Below, piece after piece: positions 40,698 to 50,200 of a stretch of 61,554 nt of DNA. The translations under genes and the position numbers were made by a program. This DNA is from Flavobacteriales bacterium TMED113 (GTDB lineage: Bacteria > Bacteroidota > Bacteroidia > Flavobacteriales > TMED113), in contig NHFO01000063.1 in assembly GCA_002170235.1 (NCBI GenBank), positions 2,560 through 64,113 on the forward strand, read 5' to 3'. Position 1 is the first letter of the stretch; the number at the start of each line of letters is the position of its first letter. The notes below the pieces were generated by a model. That model saw only the letters and a list, made by a program, of their open reading frames with translations. It made no database searches and was not told the origin of the DNA.

Positions 40698-42290
40698 ATG
40701 GCAGCAACAGCATCATTTAATAACGCAACAAAGGTTATAACCGTAGCATCAGATGGTCTACCAAGACCAGTATCTTTCGGTACTTTTCCTAATGAGAATA
40801 ATCCAAACACAGTAACAGAGCAGGACTTTGACCATGATTTCTTATACCGTGGAGGAACATTTGGTATTAGTAGAGTTTTTGATTCTAATCAGTATACCCA
40901 TGACGGATTTATCAGATCTGTAACACTATCCGTTAACGACATTGCATTATTCACAGGAGTTAATGCAAGCATTAAAGTGGATGATAGAATATTATTTGTT
41001 TTTAATGATTATAAGTTAACGTTTATATTCAGAGGAACAACATTCACATCCATTGCAGGAGAATGTTGGTTAGCAGCAGATGATAGATTAGATTTAATCG
41101 TAAGTGACCAAGCACTGACTCCTACAACAGGAACATATGAATATTATGACCAAAGAAATGGTAGAGGTCCCACACCATTAGGCACTATCGGAGTTGCTGC
41201 AAATGGTGTTGCACTATTCAATCCCAGTGCAGGGACTGGTGGTAACCCACCCCCAGGTTTTAGTTGGAATGCACATTTCCCTAACTCACCTGTAACCTTC
41301 GGTCCTGACTCTTGTGGTGGACATCCAGAGCAGTCTGGACAATATCATTATCATGATACACATTTTCTTGACTGTTGGAGAGAGGGGTCTTCAATAGCAT
41401 CATATAATGATTACTATGGGTCTACTCAGTATAACGGTGATAATATTAGACATCCTGATGGTCATTCTAAAATGATAGGAATATCATTTGATGGATTTCC
41501 TATTTACGGTCCGTTTGGTTATACACAACCTTGGGATAGTCTTTCTAGCACTACTACTATGTCTAGCTCATATTCTGCTAGAGATACTGAAGCAGCAGGA
41601 AGACCTGATTATGGTAGCACAAGTGAAAATCCACCAGCTGGTGCTTTGATTGTGGATTGGGAATATGTGGAAGGAACTGGAAGCCTTGACTACCATAATG
41701 GTAGATTTTGTGTAACTCCAGAATATCCTGATGGGACATATGCTTATTTCTTGTCTGTTGATGACCAAGATGCTCCTGATTTCCCTTATATGATTGGATT
41801 GACAACAAGGGAAACTATAGATACAACATTCACAGTGACACCTGTCCAACAGGATCAGGGAGGTGGTGATGATGATGGTGGAGATGCACCTACACCACCA
41901 ACGTTGCAGTTTACATTGCAACCTCAAAGTGCCACAGTCAATGCGGGTGAAACTGCGACATTCACAGTTAACGCACAAATCTTACCAGAAAACGGAACTA
42001 TCGCTTATCAGTGGTATAGGTCAACTGATGGTGGATTTGCATTTGCTGCTATCACAGGTGCAACAGCAGCATCATATAGTGTTACTGGTCTGGCATATAT
42101 GACAGGGTATAAGTATCGTTGTCGAATCATCGGACCTGTACCAGCTAACAATGCCCAAAACTCACCACTTGATTCAAATCAGGCAAATCTGACTGTATCT
42201 GGTTCTGGTGGAAGTGGAGATTTGCAGAATAGATTTGATTCTACATCAAGTAACTTTGACTCTACTGCACAATCCTTCGATGGCACATAA
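40698..42290 (+). CDS. YHYH-domain and Ig-like virion protein, 530 aa
   Basis: The middle contains an intact YHYH domain: GQYHYHDTHFLDCW, then ISFDGFPIYGPFGY and NGRFCVTPEYPDGTYAYFLS. A Gly/Asp linker (QGGGDDDGGDAPTPP) joins an Ig-like domain (about 400-500) with VNAGETATFTV and AYQWYRSTDGG. The C terminus is Ser/Asp/Phe-rich (RFDSTSSNFDSTAQSFDGT). Both domain types also occur in the giant protein just upstream, and both genes end in the Ig-like domain, so the pair are probably related by duplication. Gly-Thr pairs use GGAACA here, while neighbours use GGCACA, suggesting a different origin. Confidence 0.75.
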   Translation: MAATASFNNATKVITVASDGLPRPVSFGTFPNENNPNTVTEQDFDHDFLYRGGTFGISRVFDSNQYTHDGFIRSVTLSVNDIALFTGVNASIKVDDRILFVFNDYKLTFIFRGTTFTSIAGECWLAADDRLDLIVSDQALTPTTGTYEYYDQRNGRGPTPLGTIGVAANGVALFNPSAGTGGNPPPGFSWNAHFPNSPVTFGPDSCGGHPEQSGQYHYHDTHFLDCWREGSSIASYNDYYGSTQYNGDNIRHPDGHSKMIGISFDGFPIYGPFGYTQPWDSLSSTTTMSSSYSARDTEAAGRPDYGSTSENPPAGALIVDWEYVEGTGSLDYHNGRFCVTPEYPDGTYAYFLSVDDQDAPDFPYMIGLTTRETIDTTFTVTPVQQDQGGGDDDGGDAPTPPTLQFTLQPQSATVNAGETATFTVNAQILPENGTIAYQWYRSTDGGFAFAAITGATAASYSVTGLAYMTGYKYRCRIIGPVPANNAQNSPLDSNQANLTVSGSGGSGDLQNRFDSTSSNFDSTAQSFDGT

Positions 42291-42315
42291 ATAAACTTGT
42301 AGAAAACTACCGAAA

Positions 42316-43809
42316 ATGGCAAAGCAAAATCTTAATATAGGCTCTTCAGCGAATGATGGCACAGGTGACAGCCTGCGAGATGGAGCTATAAAATTAAATT
42401 CAGTCATCGATGAGTTATATACCAATCTTGGTAATGACACTAATTTACAGATAAACGTCGGGTCTCCCAGTGCAGGACAATTCCTAAAATGGAATGGGTC
42501 TCAGTTTGCTGAGGGTGCTTTAGATTCTTTAACAGCAGACCTTGATGTAGCAGGAAACAAAATTATATCATCTGCTAATGGTGATATAACTGTAATGCCA
42601 AATGGCACAGGAGATATTAAATTCTGGGCTGGTGGCACAGGTGCTGCATTAACATATGTTGATGGTGCTGATGGTAAGTTAAAGTATAGCAATGTGTTTG
42701 CCACTACAGGAGATTTACCAGATAACACTGTGCATCATGGTATGTTTGCGTATGTGTCTGGTGACACTAAAGCAAGATTTGCAACATCAGGCGGTTGGGT
42801 AAACATAATAAGTGAGAGTAGTAGTATAGGTCTTCTTAGTGATGTTGACTTAACTGTAGGTGGTGGTGCATCTGATGGACAAGTATTGAAATGGGATGGC
42901 ACTAATAGTTACTGGTATCCTGCCAATGATGAGACTGCAACAGGTGGTGGAGGTAGCACACAAAATTTATTTGAAACTGTAAACGCAGATAGTGGAGCAA
43001 CCACAGCATCTGCTGCAACTGATACTTTAACTATTGCGGGTGGCACAAACATATCCACTTCAATAGCTGGTGACACAGTTACTATCAATATGACAGGGAC
43101 ACTAGGTGCTCCTGACCAAAATGTATTTACTACTATAGGGACAGATAATAATAGTAAGACTGCAAATAGTGCATCTACTTTAATTAATTTTGTAGGTGGC
43201 ACTGGTATATCAACAGATGTTGCAGGAGATAATTTAACAATTACAAACTCCTCACCTAACGTTGTGCAAAATGCATTGCAATCTGTATCAGGTGACAGTG
43301 GAAGTTATACTGCTGTAGCTGCAACATCTGGTGTTGAGGTTTTGGGTGGTACTGGTGTTACAACTGCTTTGGTTTCTAATCAGCTAACGATAACAGCTGA
43401 GTTAGGCATGAAGATTGGACAGAATAAAAATGAAAATGGAAAAGTAATATTCTGTGATAACGGTACCTTTGAAAGAGTTGCTTCTTCTGGGATAGGATGG
43501 AATATTGGGGCAAATGGTTCTTCAGCATATACTTTCAATGGAGCTGGTGTTGCTACAACTGATGCCAACCCAACTCTCTATTTGTATAGAGGATTTACTT
43601 ATAGATTTAATAATACAACAGGTGCATCACACCCATTTGAAATCAAAGTATCAGCAGGAGGAGCTTTAATTACTGATGGTGTAAGTGGTGATACCGAAGG
43701 AATTCAGTATTACACTGTGCCTATGGATTTGGCAGCAGGCACAACTTACAAATACCAATGTGGAGTTCCTTCACACGTCAACATGATAGGTGACTTAGTA
43801 ATCGTATGA
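42316..43809 (+). CDS. tail-fibre protein with cupredoxin-like C terminus, 497 aa
   Basis: The N terminus, LNIGSSANDGTGDSLRDGA then IKLNSVIDELYTNLG, is a common attachment motif of tail-fibre and whisker-like proteins. Three tandem units of about 45 residues follow (ADSGATTASAATDTLTIAGG; GTDNNSKTANSASTLINFVG; SGDSGSYTAVAATSGVEVLG; about 43000-43400). The last 80 residues look like a cupredoxin: SHPFEIKV, then YKYQCGVPSHVNMIGDL, giving His...Cys-x4-His-x2-Met in the order of type-1 copper ligands. It would be a trimeric fibre with a copper-protein-like tip. Its stop overlaps the next start by ATGA. Confidence 0.7.
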   Translation: MAKQNLNIGSSANDGTGDSLRDGAIKLNSVIDELYTNLGNDTNLQINVGSPSAGQFLKWNGSQFAEGALDSLTADLDVAGNKIISSANGDITVMPNGTGDIKFWAGGTGAALTYVDGADGKLKYSNVFATTGDLPDNTVHHGMFAYVSGDTKARFATSGGWVNIISESSSIGLLSDVDLTVGGGASDGQVLKWDGTNSYWYPANDETATGGGGSTQNLFETVNADSGATTASAATDTLTIAGGTNISTSIAGDTVTINMTGTLGAPDQNVFTTIGTDNNSKTANSASTLINFVGGTGISTDVAGDNLTITNSSPNVVQNALQSVSGDSGSYTAVAATSGVEVLGGTGVTTALVSNQLTITAELGMKIGQNKNENGKVIFCDNGTFERVASSGIGWNIGANGSSAYTFNGAGVATTDANPTLYLYRGFTYRFNNTTGASHPFEIKVSAGGALITDGVSGDTEGIQYYTVPMDLAAGTTYKYQCGVPSHVNMIGDLVIV

Positions 43810-45650
43810 CACGTACAGTTCCTGGCTCTGGTGCACAAATCGTCCCGATGTTTAACAGCGTCTACGGTGTTAGAGAGGTGTACGTTACTGCCAATGGAAG
43901 TGGATATGATTCAAATGACCCACCCAGACTTCGTATAGGAAACTGTGGCACACCTATTAGAGAGGCAGTGTTAAGACCAGTTATAGCAGGAGTTGCAGGA
44001 GAAATTATAGCAGTAGAGGTATTAGACCCAGGTGAGGGATATGACCCTTTACGTTTAAAGATTGAGGATGAAAATTCTAATGGATATGCTACTGGTAATG
44101 TATATTTAAAGGATGATGGTGCTATAGACTTTATCCAGATGACTGGATTTGGTGATAATTATTTTGATTCTACTGCAGTTATAGAAGGTGGTGGAGGTAG
44201 TGGTGCAGAATTAGTCCCTATCACAGGACTGCTAACAGGTTTATCAATTCAGCAGCAAGGTAGAAACTATACAGAAGAAGATGTAAATATTATTATTTCT
44301 GGTGGAGGTGGACAGGGTGCAACTGGTGTTGCTTCTGTAAACCAGTTTGGTGAGGTATCTTCTATATCTTTGACCAATGCAGGAGAATTCTTTGAGACAC
44401 CACCACTCATACAAATCATAGGTGGTGGTGGAAGTGGTGCATCTGCTGCAGCATTTATTGACTTAGGTGTTATCACAAACATCGACCTTATATCAGGAGG
44501 TGGCGGATATCAGGGAACACCGAGTATTATCTTCACAAGAGACACTGACCTGATCCGTACTGCAAGAAATCGTCAATCTTTAAACAGTGTCCTATACAAT
44601 CTGTCTGGTATACTTACAAACGTTGACTCGAATGACACAACTATCCACATAGAAACTACTGACCCATATCCAGGATCAGGTAAGTTTTTGGTTGGAAGAG
44701 AAGTTATTAGATATACAGGTAAAACTGCAACATCATTTACTGGATGTGATAGAGGTGTAAATTTCCGTTTTGACCAGAAGGTTACATTAGATAGTTTACA
44801 AGATGATGCAAATACAGGTATCACACAGTATGATTTCTCTGTTACTGATAAGGTAAGACGTGTTGTTGAATCATCTAATAACAGAGTTGCTATTGTATAT
44901 GACTGGGATCCTACTACTAGGTCACTATATCTAACATTCCAAGTTGATGAATTAGCATTCATTGATGGTGGTAGGTCTAATGAGAAATCTCAAATCATAG
45001 CATTTGTAGGAGGCACATCTGGGTCTACTGGCACTGGTGTTCCTCCACATAACTTATTAGAATTAGAGGGAAATGATATTGTCACATTTACAGATCCCTT
45101 AGGATTAATTCTTAATAGAAAATTTGAAGATGATGATGAATTGGATGGAGCTGGTGATGGAATTATTGACCTTATTAATACTGGCACTGAATATGAAAAC
45201 CAAATTAATCTAGATGGTGGCATCGCCTCGTCTAAATATGGTATTGAGGAAACATTAGGTGGACAAAACACCACTCTATTCCAAATTGGAGACCAGATAT
45301 ATGATGGTAATGCAACACCTCTAACCGCAACTATCCAAGCTGCGGGTGAATTGGGAGACGGTGATACTCATACATCAACCGCAACTATTATCATTACATA
45401 TAACACTACTACCCTGTTTAACATAGGAGAGGTAGTAGAAGGATTAACATCAGGTTTAACTGCAACAACAACCACTCGTGTAACAGGTCCTAAATCAGGA
45501 CAATTTACACTAACAGTTGAAAATATTGTAGATAATGACCCAACTTATAAGTTTACAGTCGGTGAAATCTTGAGAGGAAACTCCTCAGGAGCACAAGCCG
45601 ACATCATTTCTGTTGAATATACAACGTTTATCAGAAATGAAGAAGACTAA
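43806..45650 (+). CDS. GSGY-repeat virion protein, 614 aa
   Basis: The N-terminal 260 residues are GSGY-type repeats (VYVTANGSGYDSNDPPRL; EVLDPGEGYDPLRL; IDLISGGGGYQGTPSIIF) with GGGGSGA turns. The C-terminal third holds two modules of the type FxxGExVxGxTSGA (FNIGEVVEGLTSGLTA; FTVGEILRGNSSGAQA). It sits just before gp8 and shares both repeat types with the giant protein and gp8. Probably a baseplate or fibre connector. It contains four of the fifteen GATC sites in the window. Confidence 0.65.
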   Translation: MTRTVPGSGAQIVPMFNSVYGVREVYVTANGSGYDSNDPPRLRIGNCGTPIREAVLRPVIAGVAGEIIAVEVLDPGEGYDPLRLKIEDENSNGYATGNVYLKDDGAIDFIQMTGFGDNYFDSTAVIEGGGGSGAELVPITGLLTGLSIQQQGRNYTEEDVNIIISGGGGQGATGVASVNQFGEVSSISLTNAGEFFETPPLIQIIGGGGSGASAAAFIDLGVITNIDLISGGGGYQGTPSIIFTRDTDLIRTARNRQSLNSVLYNLSGILTNVDSNDTTIHIETTDPYPGSGKFLVGREVIRYTGKTATSFTGCDRGVNFRFDQKVTLDSLQDDANTGITQYDFSVTDKVRRVVESSNNRVAIVYDWDPTTRSLYLTFQVDELAFIDGGRSNEKSQIIAFVGGTSGSTGTGVPPHNLLELEGNDIVTFTDPLGLILNRKFEDDDELDGAGDGIIDLINTGTEYENQINLDGGIASSKYGIEETLGGQNTTLFQIGDQIYDGNATPLTATIQAAGELGDGDTHTSTATIIITYNTTTLFNIGEVVEGLTSGLTATTTTRVTGPKSGQFTLTVENIVDNDPTYKFTVGEILRGNSSGAQADIISVEYTTFIRNEED

Positions 45651-45654
45651 CCCC

Positions 45655-45662
45655 TATAAATA
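45655..45662 (+). promoter_or_regulatory. T4-type late promoter TATAAATA
   Basis: Exact TATAAATA in the 33-bp gap before gp8, 22 bases upstream of its ATG. Confidence 0.65.
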
Positions 45663-45683
45663 TAAAGAAGGCAATCGCTAGAC

Positions 45684-47219
45684 ATGGCACTATTAACCGA
45701 CCAATTTAGAATCTTTACTGCCGAACGTTTCAGAAGTGCACTTGAGGGTCCCGACCCAACACAGTCCGACCTCTTAGCTGGAGCTGACCGTGACCGTTTG
45801 TACGTATTCATTGGTCGTCCACAGACATGGGATAACGAAAATGCACCACCTGACCCAGTAGATTCTTTCCAAGAATTTTCCGACGACTATGCGGATATGA
45901 TATCCCTTAAGAGGGTCTTGGCAAATGATACTATTCAAGTTATCAGACGTACTGACTGGATTCCCCCAGAGCAAACTACTGGTGGATTGGGTTATGTGTA
46001 TGACATGTATAGACATGACTATAGTGCTACAAAGACTGCATCTTCTGGTGCAACTAAATTATATGATGCAGATTTCTATGTTGTAAACTCAAGTTATCAA
46101 GTATATAAGTGCATCTATAACGGTACATCACCTAGCGACCCTAACGGTAAACCTTCAACTGTTGAGCCTACAGGTACTTCTACATCTATCATCACAACTG
46201 CTGATGGTTATCGTTGGAAGTATATGTATACCATTCCAGTTGGACAGGTTTTGAAGTTTTTCTCTAACGAATATATGCCAGTGCTGTTTGATACAGCAGT
46301 TGTAGCAGATGCTATTGGTGGAGAAATTGATACAGTTATTATCGCTTCTTCTGGTAGTGGATATAATAACGGTACATACGAAAACGTCCCTATTAAAGGA
46401 GATGGTATTGGTGGTCGTGTATCACTCGTTGTTGATGGTGGTAGAATTGTATCTGCTACTGTAACATCTGGTGGTAGTGGATATACATTCGGTAAAGTAA
46501 TTATCGATGAAGTTAATGGTATTGGAGCAGGTACAGGAACAGGCGGTAGTGTTGAAGTTGTTATTGCCCCAGTAGAAGGACATGGAGCATCCCCTGCAAC
46601 TGAGTTAGGTGGATTCCGAGTCATGATTAATACCAAGTTTACATACGCTGAAGGTAGTGGTGACTTCCCAACTGATAACGACTATCGTCGTATTGGTTTG
46701 GTTATCAATCCTAACAAGTATGGCACAGAAGAATTAACTTCTGACCTTACATTATCAGCAACAAAGGCAGTTATCTTTTCACCAACCTTTACAGGTAACT
46801 TCCAGACTGACGAAATTATTACACAATCCAGAACTATTGGTGGTCAACAGGTGACTGCACGTGGTCGTGTAATATCATGGAATAACACAACTAAAGTGTT
46901 AAAATATTATCAAAATAGAATTGACGGTGTATTCCCAGAATTCACTGGAAATCTAATTGAGTTTGAAGGTGGAAACCCTGTTGTAGGTGCAACATCTGGT
47001 GCATCTGCTGACCCTGATATCAACTTCCCGATTGTATCAGGTGCTAGTACTAGAATCATAAACAACACAGAATATGATTTAGGTATGGCATTCACCAACG
47101 GCTATGCTAAACCCGAAGTTGAGCCTAACTCTGGTGAAGTTATCTACATAGATAACAGAGGAGCAATTACTCGTGCGGGTGACCAAATCGAGGATATAAA
47201 AATCGTAATCGAGTTCTAA
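45684..47219 (+). CDS. 8: baseplate wedge protein gp8, enlarged
   Basis: 511 residues against 334 in T4. The ends match the gp8 family: YVFIGRPQTWDNENAPPDP and YKCIYNGTSPSD, TTADGYRWKYMYTIPVGQVL, and at the C terminus RRIGLVINPNKYG and NSGEVIYIDNRGAITRAGDQ. In between is an insertion of about 90 residues made of GSGY repeats (SGSGYNNGTYENVPIKGDG; TSGGSGYTFGKVII), and another with GATSGASAD. The first insertion closely resembles a segment of the giant protein (NYYDVPINGDGEGG). gp8 links wedge proteins gp6, gp7 and gp10 in T4. The gene starts behind an exact late promoter and abuts the next gene. Confidence 0.88.
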   Translation: MALLTDQFRIFTAERFRSALEGPDPTQSDLLAGADRDRLYVFIGRPQTWDNENAPPDPVDSFQEFSDDYADMISLKRVLANDTIQVIRRTDWIPPEQTTGGLGYVYDMYRHDYSATKTASSGATKLYDADFYVVNSSYQVYKCIYNGTSPSDPNGKPSTVEPTGTSTSIITTADGYRWKYMYTIPVGQVLKFFSNEYMPVLFDTAVVADAIGGEIDTVIIASSGSGYNNGTYENVPIKGDGIGGRVSLVVDGGRIVSATVTSGGSGYTFGKVIIDEVNGIGAGTGTGGSVEVVIAPVEGHGASPATELGGFRVMINTKFTYAEGSGDFPTDNDYRRIGLVINPNKYGTEELTSDLTLSATKAVIFSPTFTGNFQTDEIITQSRTIGGQQVTARGRVISWNNTTKVLKYYQNRIDGVFPEFTGNLIEFEGGNPVVGATSGASADPDINFPIVSGASTRIINNTEYDLGMAFTNGYAKPEVEPNSGEVIYIDNRGAITRAGDQIEDIKIVIEF

Positions 47220-47220
47220 G

Positions 47221-50200
47221 ATGCCACAGAATACTAATCTGAATATTTCTCCTTATTTCGACGATTTCGATAAGGACAACAATTTTTACAGAGTCCTTTT
47301 CCGCCCAGGATATCCAATCCAAGCAAGAGAATTGACTACTATGCAGTCAATTCTGCAGAATCAAATGGAGTCCATAGGTCAGCACTTCTTCAAAGAAGGT
47401 GCTATGGTTATCCCAGGTCAGGTAGGATATGACCTTCAAGTGCAAGCAATTATATTACAGCAGTCTTTCTTAGGTGTTGACGTTGAGACATATAGGACAC
47501 AGTTAAATGGACAAATAATTGAGGGTATCACCACTGGCATCAAGGCGAAAGTCCTCTATTCAATTCCATCAACTGAGTCATCTCGTGGGTATGTAACGTT
47601 ATATGTCAAATATGTTGAGTCAGGTGACACCACTTCTGATACAACTCTTAAAACTTTCCAACCAAATGAGCAGTTATTAGCAGAGAATGAAATAACTTTC
47701 GGCACAACTTTGATTGAAGTTGGGTCACCATTCGGACAGTTGTTACCAGTTGAATCAAGTGCAGTGGCATCTGTTGCTTATATTAATTCTGGTGTATATT
47801 TTATTAGAGGACACTTTGTAGATATTCCATCTTCATATTTAATCCTTGACCAGTATACTAACACACCATCATATCGTGTTGGTTTGGAAGTTAGTGAATC
47901 TATTGTAACTCCAGAAGATGACCCTAATCTAAATGACAACGCTGCAGGCACATCTAACTATTCTGCCCCAGGTGGTCATAGATTTAGAATCAGGACAAGT
48001 CTTGTAAAGAAAGCAATAAACGATACTACAGATAAAAACTTTATTGAATTACTACGTCTTAATAATTCTAAGGTAGAGGAATTTGTTACTTCTACAGCAT
48101 ACTCTGAATTAGAGAAATCATTAGCACGTAGGACATATGAAGAATCAGGTGACTATGTAATTGATACATTTACTATTACACCTAGAGAAAATTTAGATGA
48201 TGGTTTTAACAACGGTGTGTATCGTGCAGGGTCAACATCTGCAAATGGTAATTTAGCATCAGATGATTTAATGTCATTTGAGATATCCCCAGGTCGTGCT
48301 TACGTTAAAGGATATAGGACTGAGTTTTTAGTCCCAGAATTTGTAGATGCTCCTAAACCTAGAGATTTTGAATGTGTGCAGAATGGTATTATATCATTCC
48401 GTCTAGGTCAATTCATGAAAGTGTATGACATATATGGGTGGCCTGACCTAACTGGTGAAGGTGTTACTTCCGCATATCAAACATTAGAATTGTATGATGA
48501 CTGGACACTAAACAATACATCTTCTATTGTTGGTAGACAGATTGGTAGATGTCGCACAATTCAGTTACAGGATGATAATGCGGGTATCTACGATATGTGG
48601 ATATTTGATGCACAAATGTGGACAGGTATTAACTTTGCTGCAGGAAACAATGCAGTAGTTATTGGTGATGTATTAAAAGGTAGGACATCTAACGCTAGAG
48701 GTTTCGTTGCTGATGCAGGAAGTGGCACACATTGTTTTGTTGAGCAAGTATCAGGTGACTTTATTAACGGTGAAGTTATAGAAAGAGATGGTCGTGTTAT
48801 AGGTACATTAGAAGCAGCACATTCATTTAACTTGACTGATGCAAGGACAGTTAGAGGTAGAAACGCAAGTAATGCAGTTACATTTGGTGCAAACTTATTA
48901 CTAAATGACCAAGCAATTATTGAAGGTGTTAGTGTAACTATTGACCAAGCAGGAAATACAAATATTATAGGTAACAATACCAAGATGGCAGCAGACCTTC
49001 GCCCAGGTGATGTTGTTACACCTGTAAACTCCACAGGAGAAGGTGAAAGGACTCTAAGAATTGCAAGAGTAGATACATCTAGTGGTATCAATACAGTATC
49101 AACAAATGCTGCAACAGGACAGTCAAGTTATATCTTTGACTTTCAAACACAGACAGCATTACTAGAGACAGGATTAACTAAGGGTAGTATCACTGATGGT
49201 GACTACACCAATCTATTAAGAATGCGTCCTTTCGTATTCCAGAAAGACTACCAGAATGGTGAGATGACCATTGATACACCTCGCACATCGATGAAGTCAA
49301 TCGCTGACGAATCATTCTTTGTGTTTAGGACATTTAATAATAAGACAGTTGTATCTGGTGGTGTTACTGTATCTCTACCAGAATCTGAGCAGTTTGCTAC
49401 ATTAGATAATGAAAATTATTTCCTAACAGTATTAGCAGAATCAGGGTCAGCATACTCCCCAGGTGATAACCTTGACATAGATGCATTAAATGATGCAGGC
49501 ACATTGACAGTTACATTTGGTGCTGACAGACAGTCAGTTACTATTGACGGACTAGCAAATGTATCCACTGTTAAATTAACCGCGTTGGTATCTAAAAATA
49601 TTGTTACCAAGAAAATTAAGACTGCTGCAAAAATGCGTGCACTTAAAGTTAGTCGCACACGTGTACAGCAAGACCAACAGAGATATGGTCTAGCATATGG
49701 TAACTTATATGGGTCACGTATTGAAGACGAAGAAATATCATTTGCACTGAATGACGTTTATAAAATTCAAGCAGTATACGAATCAGAGAATGATGCTGAT
49801 GCTACAGCACCTTATCTTGTATTAACAGAATCTAGATTCTTTGACAATGGTAGTGTTGTTGTAGGTAAGACATCTGGTGCTCGTGGTAGAGTTATTCAGT
49901 TTATCAACTCCACATTAAGACTATACTTTGTTGCTCTTAATGAAATTCCATTCATCCCAGGTGAAACTATTGACGGTGTTGATGATGATAACGTTGTATT
50001 ATCTGGTATTATTGATGACGCAGAAGGGTCTGTAACTAAAGGTAGTAAAGTTGTTACCAGTCAGTTTGAATTAGATGCAGGACAGAAAGCACATTATTAT
50101 GATGTGTCTAAGATGACTAGACTACCACAGTTCACACCACCTATTAGAAAGATTCTTGTTATCTTTGATTACTTCGTCCATGAATCATCAGGTGATTATT

